DNA of 64,000 bases. Origin: Zooshikella ganghwensis DSM 15267 (GTDB taxonomy: Bacteria; Pseudomonadota; Gammaproteobacteria; Pseudomonadales; Zooshikellaceae). The DNA lies in NCBI RefSeq assembly GCF_000428585.1, contig NZ_AUAF01000013.1:1-64000 (forward strand), in the 5' to 3' direction. Within the stretch, counting starts at the first letter, position 1, and the number at the start of each line of letters is the position of its first letter. Position numbers and translations under genes: made by a program. The notes beneath the pieces were generated by a model, which was not told the DNA's origin, ran no database searches, and saw nothing but the letters and a program-made list of their open reading frames with translations. Positions 27,680 to 38,317 of the stretch are shown in pieces.

Positions 27680-28456
27680 ATGTCTAATCATCTCAAACCA
27701 GAGATTTCTGATTCCCTGGGAGAACTAAAAAATCGCCCTAAACATATTGCCGTCATTATGGATGGTAATAATCGTTGGGCCAAACGCAAACGACTACCTG
27801 GTATAGCAGGCCATCGTGCGGGCTTGAGCGCAGCACGAAGTATTGTTGAGGCTTGTGGTCGTTATGGTATTGAAGTCTTAACTTTATTTGCATTTAGTAG
27901 TGAAAACTGGCGTCGGCCGGAAGAAGAAGTTTCAGCGCTGATGGAGTTGTTTTTAAGAGCGCTGAAAAGAGAAACTAAACGCTTACATAAAAACCATATT
28001 CGCTTAAAAGTTATTGGTGATCGTTCAGCTTTCAGTCCCTCATTGCAAAAACATATTGCTGATGCTGAAGCGTTAACGGCAGAAAATGCCAAAGTTACTT
28101 TAGTGATTGCTGCAAATTATGGTGGCCAGTGGGATATGCTGAATGCATGCCAACAGCTTGCCGAAAAAGTTAAGGCCGGTACATTGCAAGCAAGCGAGAT
28201 TTCAACAGAGCTTGTTGAGCAGCACTTGCAAACAGAAGGCCTACCATTACCTGATCTTTGTATTCGAACAGGTGGTGTGCACAGAATAAGTAACTTTATG
28301 CTATGGCAATTTGCTTATACAGAGTTTTACTACACAAAGACACTTTGGCCTGACTTTGGTCCCGAAGAGTTTGAGCAAGCACTGATAGATTTTGCAGGCC
28401 GAGAGCGACGTTTTGGACGTACAAGCGAACAAGTTGAGGCTCAGGATCAGTGCTAA
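27680..28456 (+). CDS. uppS: Undecaprenyl diphosphate synthase (with an unusual Val200)
   Basis: Cis-prenyltransferase that adds eight isopentenyl units to farnesyl diphosphate, making the lipid carrier for peptidoglycan and O-antigen. 258 residues. MDGNNRWAK has the Mg-binding Asp28, with Arg32; His45 follows, FSSENW near 72-77, and RTGG-x-HRISNF at 196-206 with Arg196, Arg202 and Ser204, then Glu215. Odd point: the residue after RTGG is Val200 where the family nearly always has Glu (E. coli Glu198). The codon is GTG, one base from GAG. All other active-site residues are present. Confidence 0.95.
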   Translation: MSNHLKPEISDSLGELKNRPKHIAVIMDGNNRWAKRKRLPGIAGHRAGLSAARSIVEACGRYGIEVLTLFAFSSENWRRPEEEVSALMELFLRALKRETKRLHKNHIRLKVIGDRSAFSPSLQKHIADAEALTAENAKVTLVIAANYGGQWDMLNACQQLAEKVKAGTLQASEISTELVEQHLQTEGLPLPDLCIRTGGVHRISNFMLWQFAYTEFYYTKTLWPDFGPEEFEQALIDFAGRERRFGRTSEQVEAQDQC

Positions 28457-29253
28457 AACAACGTATCTTAACCGCTGCTATTTTGGCTCCTATTGTATTG
28501 GTAGGAGTGCTATTTCTTGATCTTCCCTACTTTAGCTGGTTTATTGGTGCGATTACCACACTAGGTGCTTGGGAGTGGGCTAATCTGTCGGGCTGGCAGC
28601 AATTACCACAGCGAGTTGGTTATACACTTACCTATGTGCTGATTATGATTATCAGTGCGATGTGGATTCCTTTCACTTGGGGCGTCATAGTAAGTGCGCT
28701 ATGGTGGTGTGGCGCAGTGTTTTTGGTAGTTCAATACCCTAAAATAAGATGGTTTTGGGAGGCTACCACTATTAAGCTAGCAGTAGGCTTTCTGGTGCTT
28801 CTTGCTGCATGGCAGGCATTTGTTCTTATTAAAATGCAAGCTAACAGTAGCTCCCTTATTGTGTTTCTTCTGTTGTTAATCTGGGGCGCAGATAGTGGTG
28901 CTTACTTTGCGGGTAAGCGTTTTGGCAAACATAAGCTAGCACCAAGAGTGAGTCCTGGCAAAAGTTGGGAAGGTGTTGCTGGAGGGCTGGCTGTTATCAC
29001 GCTGCTTACGTTTATTTTTGCTTGGTACTGGCAGTTAAACTGGATTGATAGTCTATTGCTAACTGCTATAGCTTGGTTAGTTGTTGCCAGCTCAGTTTTG
29101 GGCGACCTTGTGGAAAGTATGTTTAAGCGAGAGCAAGGTTTAAAAGATAGCAGCCAGTTATTACCTGGACATGGTGGTGTTCTTGACCGAATTGATTCGT
29201 TAACAGCAGCAGCACCAGTACTTGCCTTACTTTTAGTAGTTATTGGTTTATAA
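28450..29253 (+). CDS. cdsA: Phosphatidate cytidylyltransferase
   Basis: Makes CDP-diacylglycerol from phosphatidate and CTP, the branch point to all phospholipids. 267 residues with about seven or eight membrane helices. DSGAYFAGKRFGKHKLAPRV, SPGKSWEGV and the C-terminal GDLVESMFKREQGLKDSSQ with HGGVLDRIDSL form the family signature. It starts at GTG inside the end of uppS (seven-base overlap). Confidence 0.96.
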   Translation: MLKQRILTAAILAPIVLVGVLFLDLPYFSWFIGAITTLGAWEWANLSGWQQLPQRVGYTLTYVLIMIISAMWIPFTWGVIVSALWWCGAVFLVVQYPKIRWFWEATTIKLAVGFLVLLAAWQAFVLIKMQANSSSLIVFLLLLIWGADSGAYFAGKRFGKHKLAPRVSPGKSWEGVAGGLAVITLLTFIFAWYWQLNWIDSLLLTAIAWLVVASSVLGDLVESMFKREQGLKDSSQLLPGHGGVLDRIDSLTAAAPVLALLLVVIGL

Positions 29254-29271
29254 GATGCGGGCTGATTAATA

Positions 29272-30450
29272 GTGCAAAACATTACTATTCTGGGATCCAC
29301 AGGTTCCATTGGTTGTAGTACTTTAGATGTTATTGCCCAACATCCAAGTCGTTATCAAGTGTTTGCTCTAGCAGCCCAAAAAGACGTCACTGGGATGTTA
29401 ATGCAGTGTCAGCAGTTTCAACCTAAATATGCGGTTCTGGCTGACAGCGTTGCAGCAAGTAAACTTCGTGAGTCGCTCAATGAGACAGTCTGTAAAACAG
29501 AGGTTTTAACAGGAGAGCAGGCACTTGCTCAGGTGGCTGCTGCTGCAGAGGTAGATACTGTTATGGCGGCTATTGTGGGAGCCGCAGGGTTATTACCAAC
29601 TTTAGCTGCAGTAAAGGCTGGGAAAAAAGTGTTGCTTGCCAATAAAGAGGCACTGGTTATGTCTGGTGCCTTGTTTATGCAGGAAGTAACTCAGGCTGGT
29701 TCGACATTGTTGCCTATTGATAGTGAGCATAATGCCATCTTTCAATGTCTGCCTCCAACGGCTTCTGATTCGCTCTCAGTGGCAGGTATTCGAAAAATAT
29801 TATTAACGGCATCTGGTGGTCCTTTTCGCAACTTTACTTTCGAAGAGTTACAACATGTGACACCAGAGCAGGCCTGTAATCATCCAAACTGGTCAATGGG
29901 GCGAAAAATTTCAGTAGACTCTGCCACGCTTATGAATAAGGGGTTGGAGTTTATAGAAGCTTGCTGGCTCTTTTCTGCGTCACCAGATCAAGTTGAGGTT
30001 GTGATTCATCCTCAAAGTATTATTCATTCTATGGTTGACTACATTGATGGTTCTGTCCTTGCACAGCTTGGTAACCCAGATATGCGTACGCCCATTGCGC
30101 ATGCGCTTGCTTGGCCGCAGCGGATGGCTTCAGGTGTTTCCCCTCTCGACTTAGCTAAAATAGGCCAGCTTGACTTTGAAGCGCCTAATGAAGAACGTTT
30201 CCCATGTTTGAAGTTAGCTAAGCAAGCTGTCCAAGCAGGAGGGACTGCAATGGCTATTCTCAATGCTGCTAATGAGGTTGCAGTAGACGCCTTTTTAGCA
30301 GATAAGTTGACATTTATGGGCATTGCACAAGTTAATGAAGTCGTGCTCAATAAAACCTCTTGCAGTGCTGCAGATAGTTTGGAGCATGTGTTAGAGGCGG
30401 ACAGGATTGCTCGTGAGTGTGCTCAACAAATAGTGTACGCTAGCAACTGA
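29272..30450 (+). CDS. dxr: 1-deoxy-D-xylulose 5-phosphate reductoisomerase
   Basis: The committed step of the MEP isoprenoid pathway, giving MEP from DXP with NADPH. 392 residues from a GTG start ([19 protein letters not shown] follows, the NADPH-binding loop). [12 protein letters not shown] near 121-132 and [13 protein letters not shown] near 147-159 carry the metal-binding Asp/Glu. [17 protein letters not shown] near 221-237 completes the site. It lies next to uppS, which uses the pathway's product. Confidence 0.97.
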   Translation: MQNITILGSTGSIGCSTLDVIAQHPSRYQVFALAAQKDVTGMLMQCQQFQPKYAVLADSVAASKLRESLNETVCKTEVLTGEQALAQVAAAAEVDTVMAAIVGAAGLLPTLAAVKAGKKVLLANKEALVMSGALFMQEVTQAGSTLLPIDSEHNAIFQCLPPTASDSLSVAGIRKILLTASGGPFRNFTFEELQHVTPEQACNHPNWSMGRKISVDSATLMNKGLEFIEACWLFSASPDQVEVVIHPQSIIHSMVDYIDGSVLAQLGNPDMRTPIAHALAWPQRMASGVSPLDLAKIGQLDFEAPNEERFPCLKLAKQAVQAGGTAMAILNAANEVAVDAFLADKLTFMGIAQVNEVVLNKTSCSAADSLEHVLEADRIARECAQQIVYASN

Positions 30451-30480
30451 TAACTTAATAAGGATGCTTGGGCTACAAAC

Positions 30481-31857
30481 ATGATTGAGTTGTTGCAAAC
30501 AATATTAGCAATGATCGTTGCCTTAGGGTTGCTGGTGACATTTCATGAGTACGGACACTTTTGGGTGGCTAGGCGTTGTGGCGTTAAAGTGTTGCGTTTC
30601 TCAGTAGGGTTTGGCAAACCATTACTTTCGTGGTACGACCGGCATGGCACTGAGTTTGTGATTGCAGCCTTTCCTTTAGGTGGGTATGTCAAGATGCTCG
30701 ATGCCCGGGAAGGGCCTGTTGCTGAGTCTGATCAATCTTTTGAGTTTACGCGAAAGCCTGTATCACAACGTATTGCAATTGTGGTTGCTGGCCCAGTGGC
30801 AAACTTTATCCTCGCGATTATTGCTTTTTGGCTTATGTTAATGATTGGGATTAAAGCCCTTATTCCCGTTATTGGCGAGGTTAAACCTGAAAGTCCTGCT
30901 GCAAACGCAAATATTCGTTCAGGTTATGAAATTGTTGCTGTCGGTGATGAGCAAACAGCTTCCTGGTATGACATCAACATTGCTCTGCTTAGTTACATTG
31001 GTGATACTGGTAAAATTCCACTAACGCTTCGTCCATTCTCTGAGGGTAATAGTTCTTCGAGTAAAGGGGCTTTAGTCCAGCATGAGCTTGCTGTTGATAA
31101 CTGGTTGGCAGGTGTCGAGCAGCCAAAGCCATTAGCTGCTTTAGGTATTTCTGAGTTTTACCCTAAGATTCCAGCTGTGGTGGGTGAGTTAATGGAAGGT
31201 TATCCGGCAGTTAAAGCTGGAATGAAACCAGGTGATGAAATTCTGTCAGTAAATGATAAACCTGTCGTAGATTGGGGTGACTGGGTTCAAAAAGTTAAAA
31301 AACATCCAAATCAATCATTACAGGTTGAAATACGACGTAATGGTATAAGACAAGTGTTGACTGTTACTCCTGGGGTAAAACAAAGTGAAGCTGGAGGTAT
31401 AGGATTTATAGGGGCTTCGCCACAGGCAGTTTCATTTCCAGATAATGTATTTCGCGACATAAGTTATGCGCCACATGATGCATTTATTGTTGCATTGTCT
31501 AAAACATGGTCAATGACAGCATTGACTTTAAGCTCAATAAAGAAAATGATAGAGGGGGTTGTCTCAGTTAAAAATTTGAGTGGCCCGATTACTATTGCAA
31601 AAGTTGCTGGCGATACAGCACGTTCAGGTATTGAGAGCTTTCTCAATTTTCTGGCGATATTAAGCATCAGTTTAGGTGTTTTAAATCTGCTACCAATACC
31701 AATACTTGATGGTGGACACCTTGTTTATTATCTCATTGAGTGGGTTAAAGGTAGTCCTGTATCACAAAAGGCTCAAGAATTTGGTAGTCGAATAGGCATC
31801 GCGTTGATAATTACGATGATGTTTGTTGCTTTTTATAACGACTTGAGCCGTCTGTAG
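30481..31857 (+). CDS. rseP: Site-2 protease RseP
   Basis: An intramembrane zinc protease that cleaves anti-sigma factor RseA and remnant signal peptides. 458 residues. HEYGH at 22-26 gives the zinc ligands His22/His26 and base Glu23, matching E. coli. Two periplasmic PDZ domains lie at about 120-200 and 210-300. The second catalytic motif is NLLPIPILDGGH near residue 402. It is upstream of bamA, as in most gammaproteobacteria. Confidence 0.97.
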   Translation: MIELLQTILAMIVALGLLVTFHEYGHFWVARRCGVKVLRFSVGFGKPLLSWYDRHGTEFVIAAFPLGGYVKMLDAREGPVAESDQSFEFTRKPVSQRIAIVVAGPVANFILAIIAFWLMLMIGIKALIPVIGEVKPESPAANANIRSGYEIVAVGDEQTASWYDINIALLSYIGDTGKIPLTLRPFSEGNSSSSKGALVQHELAVDNWLAGVEQPKPLAALGISEFYPKIPAVVGELMEGYPAVKAGMKPGDEILSVNDKPVVDWGDWVQKVKKHPNQSLQVEIRRNGIRQVLTVTPGVKQSEAGGIGFIGASPQAVSFPDNVFRDISYAPHDAFIVALSKTWSMTALTLSSIKKMIEGVVSVKNLSGPITIAKVAGDTARSGIESFLNFLAILSISLGVLNLLPIPILDGGHLVYYLIEWVKGSPVSQKAQEFGSRIGIALIITMMFVAFYNDLSRL

Positions 31858-31926
31858 TTTATTTTTGGGGGAACCTGCCTTCGGGTTCGTGATGTTTCAT
31901 CTTACAGCTCTGGAAGAACGGATTCC

Positions 31927-34245
31927 ATGAAGCGATATCTGTTGTCTCTACTTTTCGGCTGTACGGCTTTACCGTACGTATGTTTGGCGGATTCATTTAT
32001 CGTCTCAGATATTCGCGTTGATGGTTTGCAACGTGTATCTGAAGGTACGGTTTTTAATGCACTGCCTTTAACCATTGGTGATGAAGTCAATGCTCAAGCA
32101 ATTACTGAAGCAACACGTGGCCTATTTAAGACAGGTTACTTTCAGGATATACGGCTTGCTCGAGATGGGAATGTTCTGGTCATAACTGTAGTTGAGCGTC
32201 CCTCTATCAGTAGTATCGATATTGAAGGTAATAAGGCAATTGATACTGAAAAGCTACTTGATGGATTAAAGCAAGAAGGGCTAGCTCCAGGTGAGATTTA
32301 TGAGCAGGCGACCCTTGAAGCCATTCGTTTACAACTAGAACGTCAATATGTTGCACAAGGTCGCTATGGTGCAAAAATTGAGTCTGAAATTACTCCACTT
32401 CCTCGTAACCGTGTAGGCATTAAAATTAATATCAAAGAGGGTAAAGTAGCGACAATTGAGCATATCAATATTGTTGGTAACAACATTTACCCTAATGATG
32501 ACCTGCTTGAACTTTTTCAGCTACAGCCTTCAGGCTTATTTTCTTTTTACACGGATGACAATAAATATTCGCGTGAAAAATTATCTGGCGATTTAGAGCG
32601 TTTACGCTCCTATTATTTGGATCGTGGTTATATCAATTTCAATATTACTTCTACACAGGTTTCTATCTCACCGGATAAAGAAGAAGTTTATATCACAGTT
32701 AATATCCATGAAGGCGAGAAGTATACCATCAGAGACGTTAAGCTGGCGGGTGATATTAAAGTACCTGAGCCAGAGATGCGTAAGCTGATTGTGGTAAAAC
32801 AAGGTGATACTTTTTCGCGTAAAGCTATTACTAAAACAGAAGAGTTTTTAGCTAGGCGCTTGGGTAATGATGGGTATACATTTGCTAACGTCAATACAGT
32901 CCCGCAGCCCCACGAAGAAGATAACAGTGTAAGTGTTACGTTTTTCGTTGATCCTGGTAAGCGTGTTTATGTACGACGGGTGAATTTTATAGGTAATACT
33001 AAAACTGAAGATGAAGTATTACGTCGTGAAATGCGCCAAATGGAAGGTTCTTGGGCATCAACTCATAAAATTGAGCAGTCAAAAACCCGATTAGACCGGC
33101 TGGGTTATTTTAAAGAGGTTAATGTTGAAACAACACCTGTAGCTGGAACAACAGATCAGATTGATGTGAATTATGCTGTAGAAGAGCAAGCTTCAGGCAG
33201 TGTATCTGCAAGTGTTGGGTTTTCTCAAGGCAGTGGTCTGATCTTGGGTGGAAACATTAGCCAGCGTAACTTTTTAGGTACAGGTAACAGAGTTAACCTG
33301 GGTCTTAATACCAGTAAATCCAGAACCTTATATCGCTTTGGCTTTTATGATCCCTATTACACAGTTGATGGTGTGAGTCGTGGTTTTGATGTGTTCTATC
33401 GCACCACAGACTACGAGGAGAAAGATATTTCGAACTATTCAACGGATGTATGGGGCGGTAGTGTGACATTTGGCTATCCGTTGTCAGAGACCTCAAATTT
33501 AAGTTTTGGTTTTGGTCTTGACCAGACGGAAGTTAAAACCGGTACTAATACTGCAAAACAAATTCAAGAATTTATTGATGAAGAAGGCGATAAATACCTC
33601 AACTACAAATTTAATATTGGCTGGAACCAATCAACACTAAACCGAGGTGTATTAGCAACACGAGGGTATTCTCAAAGCTTAGGATTGGAGTTGGCGCTTC
33701 CTGGGAGTGATCTGCAATTTTATAAAGTGAATTATCGTGGGCAACTATTTAAGCCTTTAACGGATAGCCTGACATTACATCTGAAAACCAACTTAGGCTA
33801 CGGTGACAGTATTGGAAGTACCTCTGAAATGCCCTTTATAGAACACTATTATGCGGGCGGTTTCGGTTCTGTGCGCGGCTTCAAAGATAATACCCTTGGC
33901 CCACGTGCAATACGCAAGGATAATACAGACGACGACCCCATAGGGGGAAATGTTTTAGTGGAAGGTACTGCAGAAGTTATTTTCCCACTACCGTTTATTC
34001 GTGACCAGCGCTCTATACGCAGTGCCGTATTTCTAGATGCAGGTAACGTATTTGACACCAGCTGTAGTAGTGATGAAAACAACTGTAGTAATGTAGACCT
34101 TGGAGAATTACGTTACTCTGCAGGGTTTGGAGTAACCTGGATTACAGGTCTTGGACCACTGACTTTCAGCTTGGCTAAAGCCTTAAATGCTGACTCAGAT
34201 GATGAGACTGAAGTATTCCAATTTGCTCTTGGGCAAACCTTCTAA
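31927..34245 (+). CDS. bamA: Outer-membrane protein assembly factor BamA
   Basis: The essential Omp85 core of the BAM complex. 772 residues: signal peptide to about 21 (CLADSF), five POTRA domains to about 420, then a 16-strand barrel. The lid-lock motif VRGF is at about 648-651, and the last residues FALGQTF end in the aromatic residue expected of an outer-membrane barrel. A Cys-rich loop (SCSSDENNCS) near 705-715 lies at the position of an extracellular loop. Followed at once by skp, its periplasmic chaperone partner. Confidence 0.97.
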   Translation: MKRYLLSLLFGCTALPYVCLADSFIVSDIRVDGLQRVSEGTVFNALPLTIGDEVNAQAITEATRGLFKTGYFQDIRLARDGNVLVITVVERPSISSIDIEGNKAIDTEKLLDGLKQEGLAPGEIYEQATLEAIRLQLERQYVAQGRYGAKIESEITPLPRNRVGIKINIKEGKVATIEHINIVGNNIYPNDDLLELFQLQPSGLFSFYTDDNKYSREKLSGDLERLRSYYLDRGYINFNITSTQVSISPDKEEVYITVNIHEGEKYTIRDVKLAGDIKVPEPEMRKLIVVKQGDTFSRKAITKTEEFLARRLGNDGYTFANVNTVPQPHEEDNSVSVTFFVDPGKRVYVRRVNFIGNTKTEDEVLRREMRQMEGSWASTHKIEQSKTRLDRLGYFKEVNVETTPVAGTTDQIDVNYAVEEQASGSVSASVGFSQGSGLILGGNISQRNFLGTGNRVNLGLNTSKSRTLYRFGFYDPYYTVDGVSRGFDVFYRTTDYEEKDISNYSTDVWGGSVTFGYPLSETSNLSFGFGLDQTEVKTGTNTAKQIQEFIDEEGDKYLNYKFNIGWNQSTLNRGVLATRGYSQSLGLELALPGSDLQFYKVNYRGQLFKPLTDSLTLHLKTNLGYGDSIGSTSEMPFIEHYYAGGFGSVRGFKDNTLGPRAIRKDNTDDDPIGGNVLVEGTAEVIFPLPFIRDQRSIRSAVFLDAGNVFDTSCSSDENNCSNVDLGELRYSAGFGVTWITGLGPLTFSLAKALNADSDDETEVFQFALGQTF

Positions 34246-34273
34246 AAGCGTTTGAAGCGAATTTATAGGAGAT

Positions 34274-34789
34274 ATGATGTTGTCTAGTAAGCTGGGTAAA
34301 ATTATAGGTATTAGCCTTGCGCTGTTGGTTGCTCCTTTGGCTTCTGCTGAAATGAAAATTGCCGTTATTAATTACCAAAAGGCAATGTTGGAGTCTGATC
34401 AAGCAAAGCGTTATGCAAAACAGGCTGAAGCAAAATTCGGTGGTAAAGTGAAAACACTGCGTGCGCTTGAGGCTGAAGCTAAGTCTTTGAACCAAAAGCT
34501 GCAAAAAGATGGTTCTGCAATGAGTGATTCTGAGCGCACTAAACTTCAGCTTCAATTAAAGCGTAAAGCTGAAGACTTTCAAGTGCAGTCTAAAGAGTTG
34601 CAAATTGAAAAGAACAAAGCTGATCGTGACCAAATCAAAAGTTTAAAACCAAAACTCGACTCTGCGATTGCTCAAGTGGCTAAAGCAGGTGGATACGAAA
34701 TTGTATTAGAGAAATCCGCAGCTTACTATGTTGACGCAAAACATGATATAACCAACAAAGTTATACTCAAGTTAAATCAAATGCGTTAA
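34274..34789 (+). CDS. skp: Periplasmic chaperone Skp/OmpH
   Basis: Holds unfolded outer-membrane proteins in transit to BAM. 171 residues with a signal peptide (IIGISLALLVAPLASA, cleaved near 26) and a long, Lys/Glu/Gln-rich helical region (about 50-125) that forms the tentacles of the trimer. AGGAG precedes two tandem ATG codons; either could be the start. Confidence 0.94.
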   Translation: MMLSSKLGKIIGISLALLVAPLASAEMKIAVINYQKAMLESDQAKRYAKQAEAKFGGKVKTLRALEAEAKSLNQKLQKDGSAMSDSERTKLQLQLKRKAEDFQVQSKELQIEKNKADRDQIKSLKPKLDSAIAQVAKAGGYEIVLEKSAAYYVDAKHDITNKVILKLNQMR

Positions 34790-34806
34790 TTCTATAGTAG
34801 GGTTTC

Positions 34807-35838
34807 ATGAAAGTTGCTTCAGCTTATACACTTAAGCAGGTGGCTGAGTATCTTCAAGCAGACTTAATTGGAGATGCTCAGTTAAGGTTATCAGGGTTAG
34901 CTACACTGCAGGATGCTACGCCAAATGATCTTTCATTTTTGGCTAATCCAGCCTACCGAAAATACCTCGATATAACACAAGCTGGAGCAGTTATTTTGAA
35001 GCCTGATATGGCGACACAATTTTCAGGTAGTGTCATTGTTGTCGCCAATCCCTACCTTGCCTATGCTAAGATTTCCCACCTTTTTGATTCAAGTCGACAG
35101 TTTGATGCGGGTATTCACCCATCAGCAGTAGTACATCCTACCGCAAAACTATCTGACTCTGTGTATGTAGGTCCTAACGTTGTTATAGAGTCAGGCGTTA
35201 CCATTGGTGAGCACGCTGTTATTGAGTCTGGCACTGTGGTGGGGCGTGATAGTTTAATTGGAGCTTATACACATTTATCGCGTAATGTCACTATTTGTTA
35301 CGGAGTAACTATTGGTGAACGCGTTATAATTCATAGCGGCGCTGTGATTGGGGCTGATGGGTTTGGTTTTGCACCAGAGCAACACCAATGGCACAAAATT
35401 GCACAGTTAGGTAGCGTCATCATTGGGGATGATGTTGAAATTGGTGCAAATACAGCCATTGATCGTGGGGCTTTAAGTGATACGATTATTGGTAATGGTG
35501 TGAAGCTGGATAACCTTATTCAGATTGCTCACAATGTGGTTATCGGTGAAAATACTGCAATTGCTGGCTGTGTGGGTATTTCTGGAAGTACAACAGTAGG
35601 AAAAAACTGTACGATAGCTGGAGGTTCTGGCTTGGCAGGGCACCTATCAATTACCGATAATGTGCACATTACAGCAATGACTCTGGTTACGAAATCAATT
35701 GATCAGCCAGGGACGTATTCTTCTGGTGCAGGTACAAGTATGCCTGCAGCGCAGTGGAAAAAGCAGGTTGTACGTATTCGCCAGCTGGATGAGCTGGCTA
35801 AGCGTATTCACCAGCTTGAGAAGCGTAATGAGCGCTAA
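34807..35838 (+). CDS. lpxD: UDP-3-O-(3-hydroxyacyl)glucosamine N-acyltransferase
   Basis: Third step of lipid A synthesis. 343 residues: an N-terminal uridine-binding domain (to about 100), a left-handed beta-helix of hexapeptides (about 105-305) and a C-terminal helix with a coiled-coil look. GADGFGFAP and the catalytic His in QIAHNV near 241 are visible. The ATG is 17 bases after skp. Confidence 0.97.
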   Translation: MKVASAYTLKQVAEYLQADLIGDAQLRLSGLATLQDATPNDLSFLANPAYRKYLDITQAGAVILKPDMATQFSGSVIVVANPYLAYAKISHLFDSSRQFDAGIHPSAVVHPTAKLSDSVYVGPNVVIESGVTIGEHAVIESGTVVGRDSLIGAYTHLSRNVTICYGVTIGERVIIHSGAVIGADGFGFAPEQHQWHKIAQLGSVIIGDDVEIGANTAIDRGALSDTIIGNGVKLDNLIQIAHNVVIGENTAIAGCVGISGSTTVGKNCTIAGGSGLAGHLSITDNVHITAMTLVTKSIDQPGTYSSGAGTSMPAAQWKKQVVRIRQLDELAKRIHQLEKRNER

Positions 35839-35925
35839 AGGTTAGTGGTGTAATCCTCCTTTTTAAGGTTTTGCCCCAGTCGTCACTAGCATTACCTCGA
35901 TATTAGAAACAGGCGAAATCAAAGC

Positions 35926-36372
35926 ATGATGAATATTCAAGAGATTAAAGCGTATCTCCCGCAACGTTATCCTTTTTTGTTGGTTGATCGAGTTGTAGAG
36001 CTTGATTTGGAAGCCAACACAATCTCTTGTTACAAAAATGTTAGCGTTAATGAAGAGTTTTTCAATGGGCATTTTCCTGAGCATCCTATTATGCCAGGTG
36101 TGCTGATCATTGAGGCAATGGCACAAGCTGCAGGAATTCTAGGCTTTAAAATGAGTGGCAAGCAGCCTGAAGATAATCATGTGTATTATTTTGCAGGTGC
36201 TGACAAGGTACGTTTTAAACAGCCTGTTGTGCCAGGTGACAGGCTCCAGCTTAATGCTTCTTTTGTAATGGAAAAACGTGGAATCTGGAAGTTTTCTTGT
36301 CAGGCATTGGTTGATGGTAAATTAGCCAGCTCAGCAGAAATTCTATGTGCAAAGAAGGAATTACTACCTTGA
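35926..36372 (+). CDS. fabZ: 3-hydroxyacyl-ACP dehydratase
   Basis: Dehydrates beta-hydroxyacyl-ACP in fatty-acid elongation and competes with LpxA for the same substrate. 148 residues; hot-dog fold with catalytic His49 (NGHFPEHP) and Glu63 (LIIEAMAQ), the exact family positions. Overlaps the lpxA start by four bases. Confidence 0.97.
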   Translation: MMNIQEIKAYLPQRYPFLLVDRVVELDLEANTISCYKNVSVNEEFFNGHFPEHPIMPGVLIIEAMAQAAGILGFKMSGKQPEDNHVYYFAGADKVRFKQPVVPGDRLQLNASFVMEKRGIWKFSCQALVDGKLASSAEILCAKKELLP

Positions 36373-37139
36373 TTGATCCACGCGCTATCATAGATCCAGG
36401 TGCAAAGCTGGCTGCGGATGTTGAAATTGGACCATGGACCTATGTGGGTCCAAATGTCGAAATCGATAGCGGTACAGTTGTTCACTCTCATGTGGTGCTC
36501 AAAGGCCCAACGAAAATTGGAAAAAATAATAGAATTTTTCAGTTTTCATCTGTGGGTGAAGATTGTCAGGATAAAAAATATAAAGGTGAGCCTACTAGGT
36601 TAGAGATTGGTGATAATAATATCATTCGTGAAGGCTGCACTATCCATCGTGGAACCATACAGGATAATAGCGTTACTAAAATAGGTAATAATAACTTGCT
36701 TATGGCCTATGTCCACATAGGGCATGATTGCGTATTAAGTAACGATATTATTATGGCAAATAATGCAGCTATTGCTGGGCATGTTCATATTAGTGACGGT
36801 GTTATTCTTGGTGGTTATTCTACAGTCCACCAATTTTGCCAGGTTGGACCCTTTAGTATGACGGCAGCTCATACGGCTGTTTTTAAAGATATTCCTGCGT
36901 TTGTCACGGTGAGTGGTAACCCTGCAGCTGCACATGGTATGAACTATGAAGGTATGCGGAGGCGAGGGTACTCAGCGGAGCTAATCGGTGTACTAAGGCG
37001 TTGCTATCGCATCATTTATCGTCAGGGTTTGACGTTAAAAGATGCGATTACTGAGCTTGAGCAATGGTCAAGTGAACATGAAGAAGTGCAATGCTTAATC
37101 AATTCTCTACAGTCTTCTAATCGGGGTATAACCCGCTAG
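36369..37139 (+). CDS. lpxA: UDP-N-acetylglucosamine acyltransferase
   Basis: First step of lipid A synthesis. I place the start at TTG 36369, giving 256 residues beginning (M)[13 protein letters not shown]. This aligns with other LpxA proteins (MIDKSA...), whereas the upstream ATG at 36345 adds eight residues inside the fabZ end. The TTG shares bases with the fabZ stop (TTGA), so the genes are coupled. A beta-helix of hexapeptides with [14 protein letters not shown] and the catalytic His in YVHIGHDC (about 122) is followed by a C-terminal helical domain. Confidence 0.95.
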   Translation: MIDPRAIIDPGAKLAADVEIGPWTYVGPNVEIDSGTVVHSHVVLKGPTKIGKNNRIFQFSSVGEDCQDKKYKGEPTRLEIGDNNIIREGCTIHRGTIQDNSVTKIGNNNLLMAYVHIGHDCVLSNDIIMANNAAIAGHVHISDGVILGGYSTVHQFCQVGPFSMTAAHTAVFKDIPAFVTVSGNPAAAHGMNYEGMRRRGYSAELIGVLRRCYRIIYRQGLTLKDAITELEQWSSEHEEVQCLINSLQSSNRGITR

Positions 37140-37148
37140 TTAGTATTC

Positions 37149-38291
37149 ATGACTTCAACTAAAAAGATAAGAATAGCCATCGTTGCAGGCGAGGCATCAG
37201 GTGACTTGCTGGGTGCAGGTTTAATTAAAGCATTGCAGCAACGCTTTCCTCAGGCCACATTTGAAGGTATTGGTGGGCCTCGCATGTTAGCGCTTGGTTT
37301 TGAATCCTTTGAGTCAATGGAGCGCTTGGCGGTGATGGGCCTGACCGAAGTGTTGGGACGTGTCCCTGAGCTTTTACGCTTAAGACGTCGCTTAGTTGAA
37401 TATTGGCAGCAGCAACCACCAACAGTGTTTATTGGAATAGATGCGCCTGACTTTAATTTAGGGTTAGAAAAAAAATTAAAGCGCTCTGGTATCACAACAA
37501 TACACTACGTGAGTCCTACTATTTGGGCATGGCGTCAAAAAAGAGTGTTTAATGTAGCTGAAAGTACTCACTATGTACTCACGCTATTTCCTTTTGAGGC
37601 TGCATTTTACGAGAAACATAATATTCCGGTCACATTTGTGGGGCATCCACTTGCGGATGATATTCCAATGGATATGGACCAGAAGACTGCGCAAGAAAAG
37701 TTAAGCATTAATACAAATCGCCCTACTTTAGCCGTTTTGCCTGGTAGCCGGAGAAGTGAGGTTCAGCGGTTAGCGCAGTTGTTTATGCAAGCGGCAAAGC
37801 TTTGTCAGCGGCAACTGCCTGATTTGCAAGTATTAATCCCTGCAGCGAATAAGCACCGTTTTCAGCAAATACAAGAAATAGCTCAGGCTTTTCCTGATTT
37901 ATCAACCAAAGTGGTGTTGGGCCAGGCTCAAGATGTAATGGCAGCCAGTGATGCTATTTTACTTGCATCAGGTACTGCAACATTGGAAGCCATGTTGGTA
38001 AAAAGGCCAATGGTTGTTGCATATCGAGTATCAAGGATAACGCATATGTTGGTGTCTGGTATGCTTAAAACACCTTATGTTGCGTTGCCCAATCTATTAG
38101 CAAATCAATTATTGGTTCCTGAGTTGTTGCAGCAGCAAGCAACGCCTGAGCATTTAGCTGTTGCAATTTTGAAGGCTCTCCACCCTCAAACAGTCTCTAA
38201 ATTACACGACACTTTTCGACAAATCCACCAACAGCTTCGTTGTAATGCCAGTGAACGAGCTGCTGATGCCGTCGCAAAGCTTATTTCATAG
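37149..38291 (+). CDS. lpxB: Lipid-A-disaccharide synthase
   Basis: Joins UDP-2,3-diacylglucosamine with lipid X. GT19 family, 380 residues. [14 protein letters not shown] near 15-28, [16 protein letters not shown] and [11 protein letters not shown] are family signatures, as is [13 protein letters not shown] near 274-286. The ATG follows lpxA by nine bases. Confidence 0.96.
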   Translation: MTSTKKIRIAIVAGEASGDLLGAGLIKALQQRFPQATFEGIGGPRMLALGFESFESMERLAVMGLTEVLGRVPELLRLRRRLVEYWQQQPPTVFIGIDAPDFNLGLEKKLKRSGITTIHYVSPTIWAWRQKRVFNVAESTHYVLTLFPFEAAFYEKHNIPVTFVGHPLADDIPMDMDQKTAQEKLSINTNRPTLAVLPGSRRSEVQRLAQLFMQAAKLCQRQLPDLQVLIPAANKHRFQQIQEIAQAFPDLSTKVVLGQAQDVMAASDAILLASGTATLEAMLVKRPMVVAYRVSRITHMLVSGMLKTPYVALPNLLANQLLVPELLQQQATPEHLAVAILKALHPQTVSKLHDTFRQIHQQLRCNASERAADAVAKLIS

Positions 38292-38317
38292 CATTTTTCA
38301 AATCGGCTTTTCAACGT

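Noticed and set aside
27505-27687. 60-codon frame between frr and uppS
   Set aside because: It runs straight through the strong frr terminator and overlaps the uppS start; composition is not gene-like.
31866-31926. Sigma-E type promoter (GGAAC) in front of bamA
   Set aside because: GGAACC is present, but no TCTGA-like -10 follows at the right distance, and the block is part of a small GAACC/GGTTC stem.
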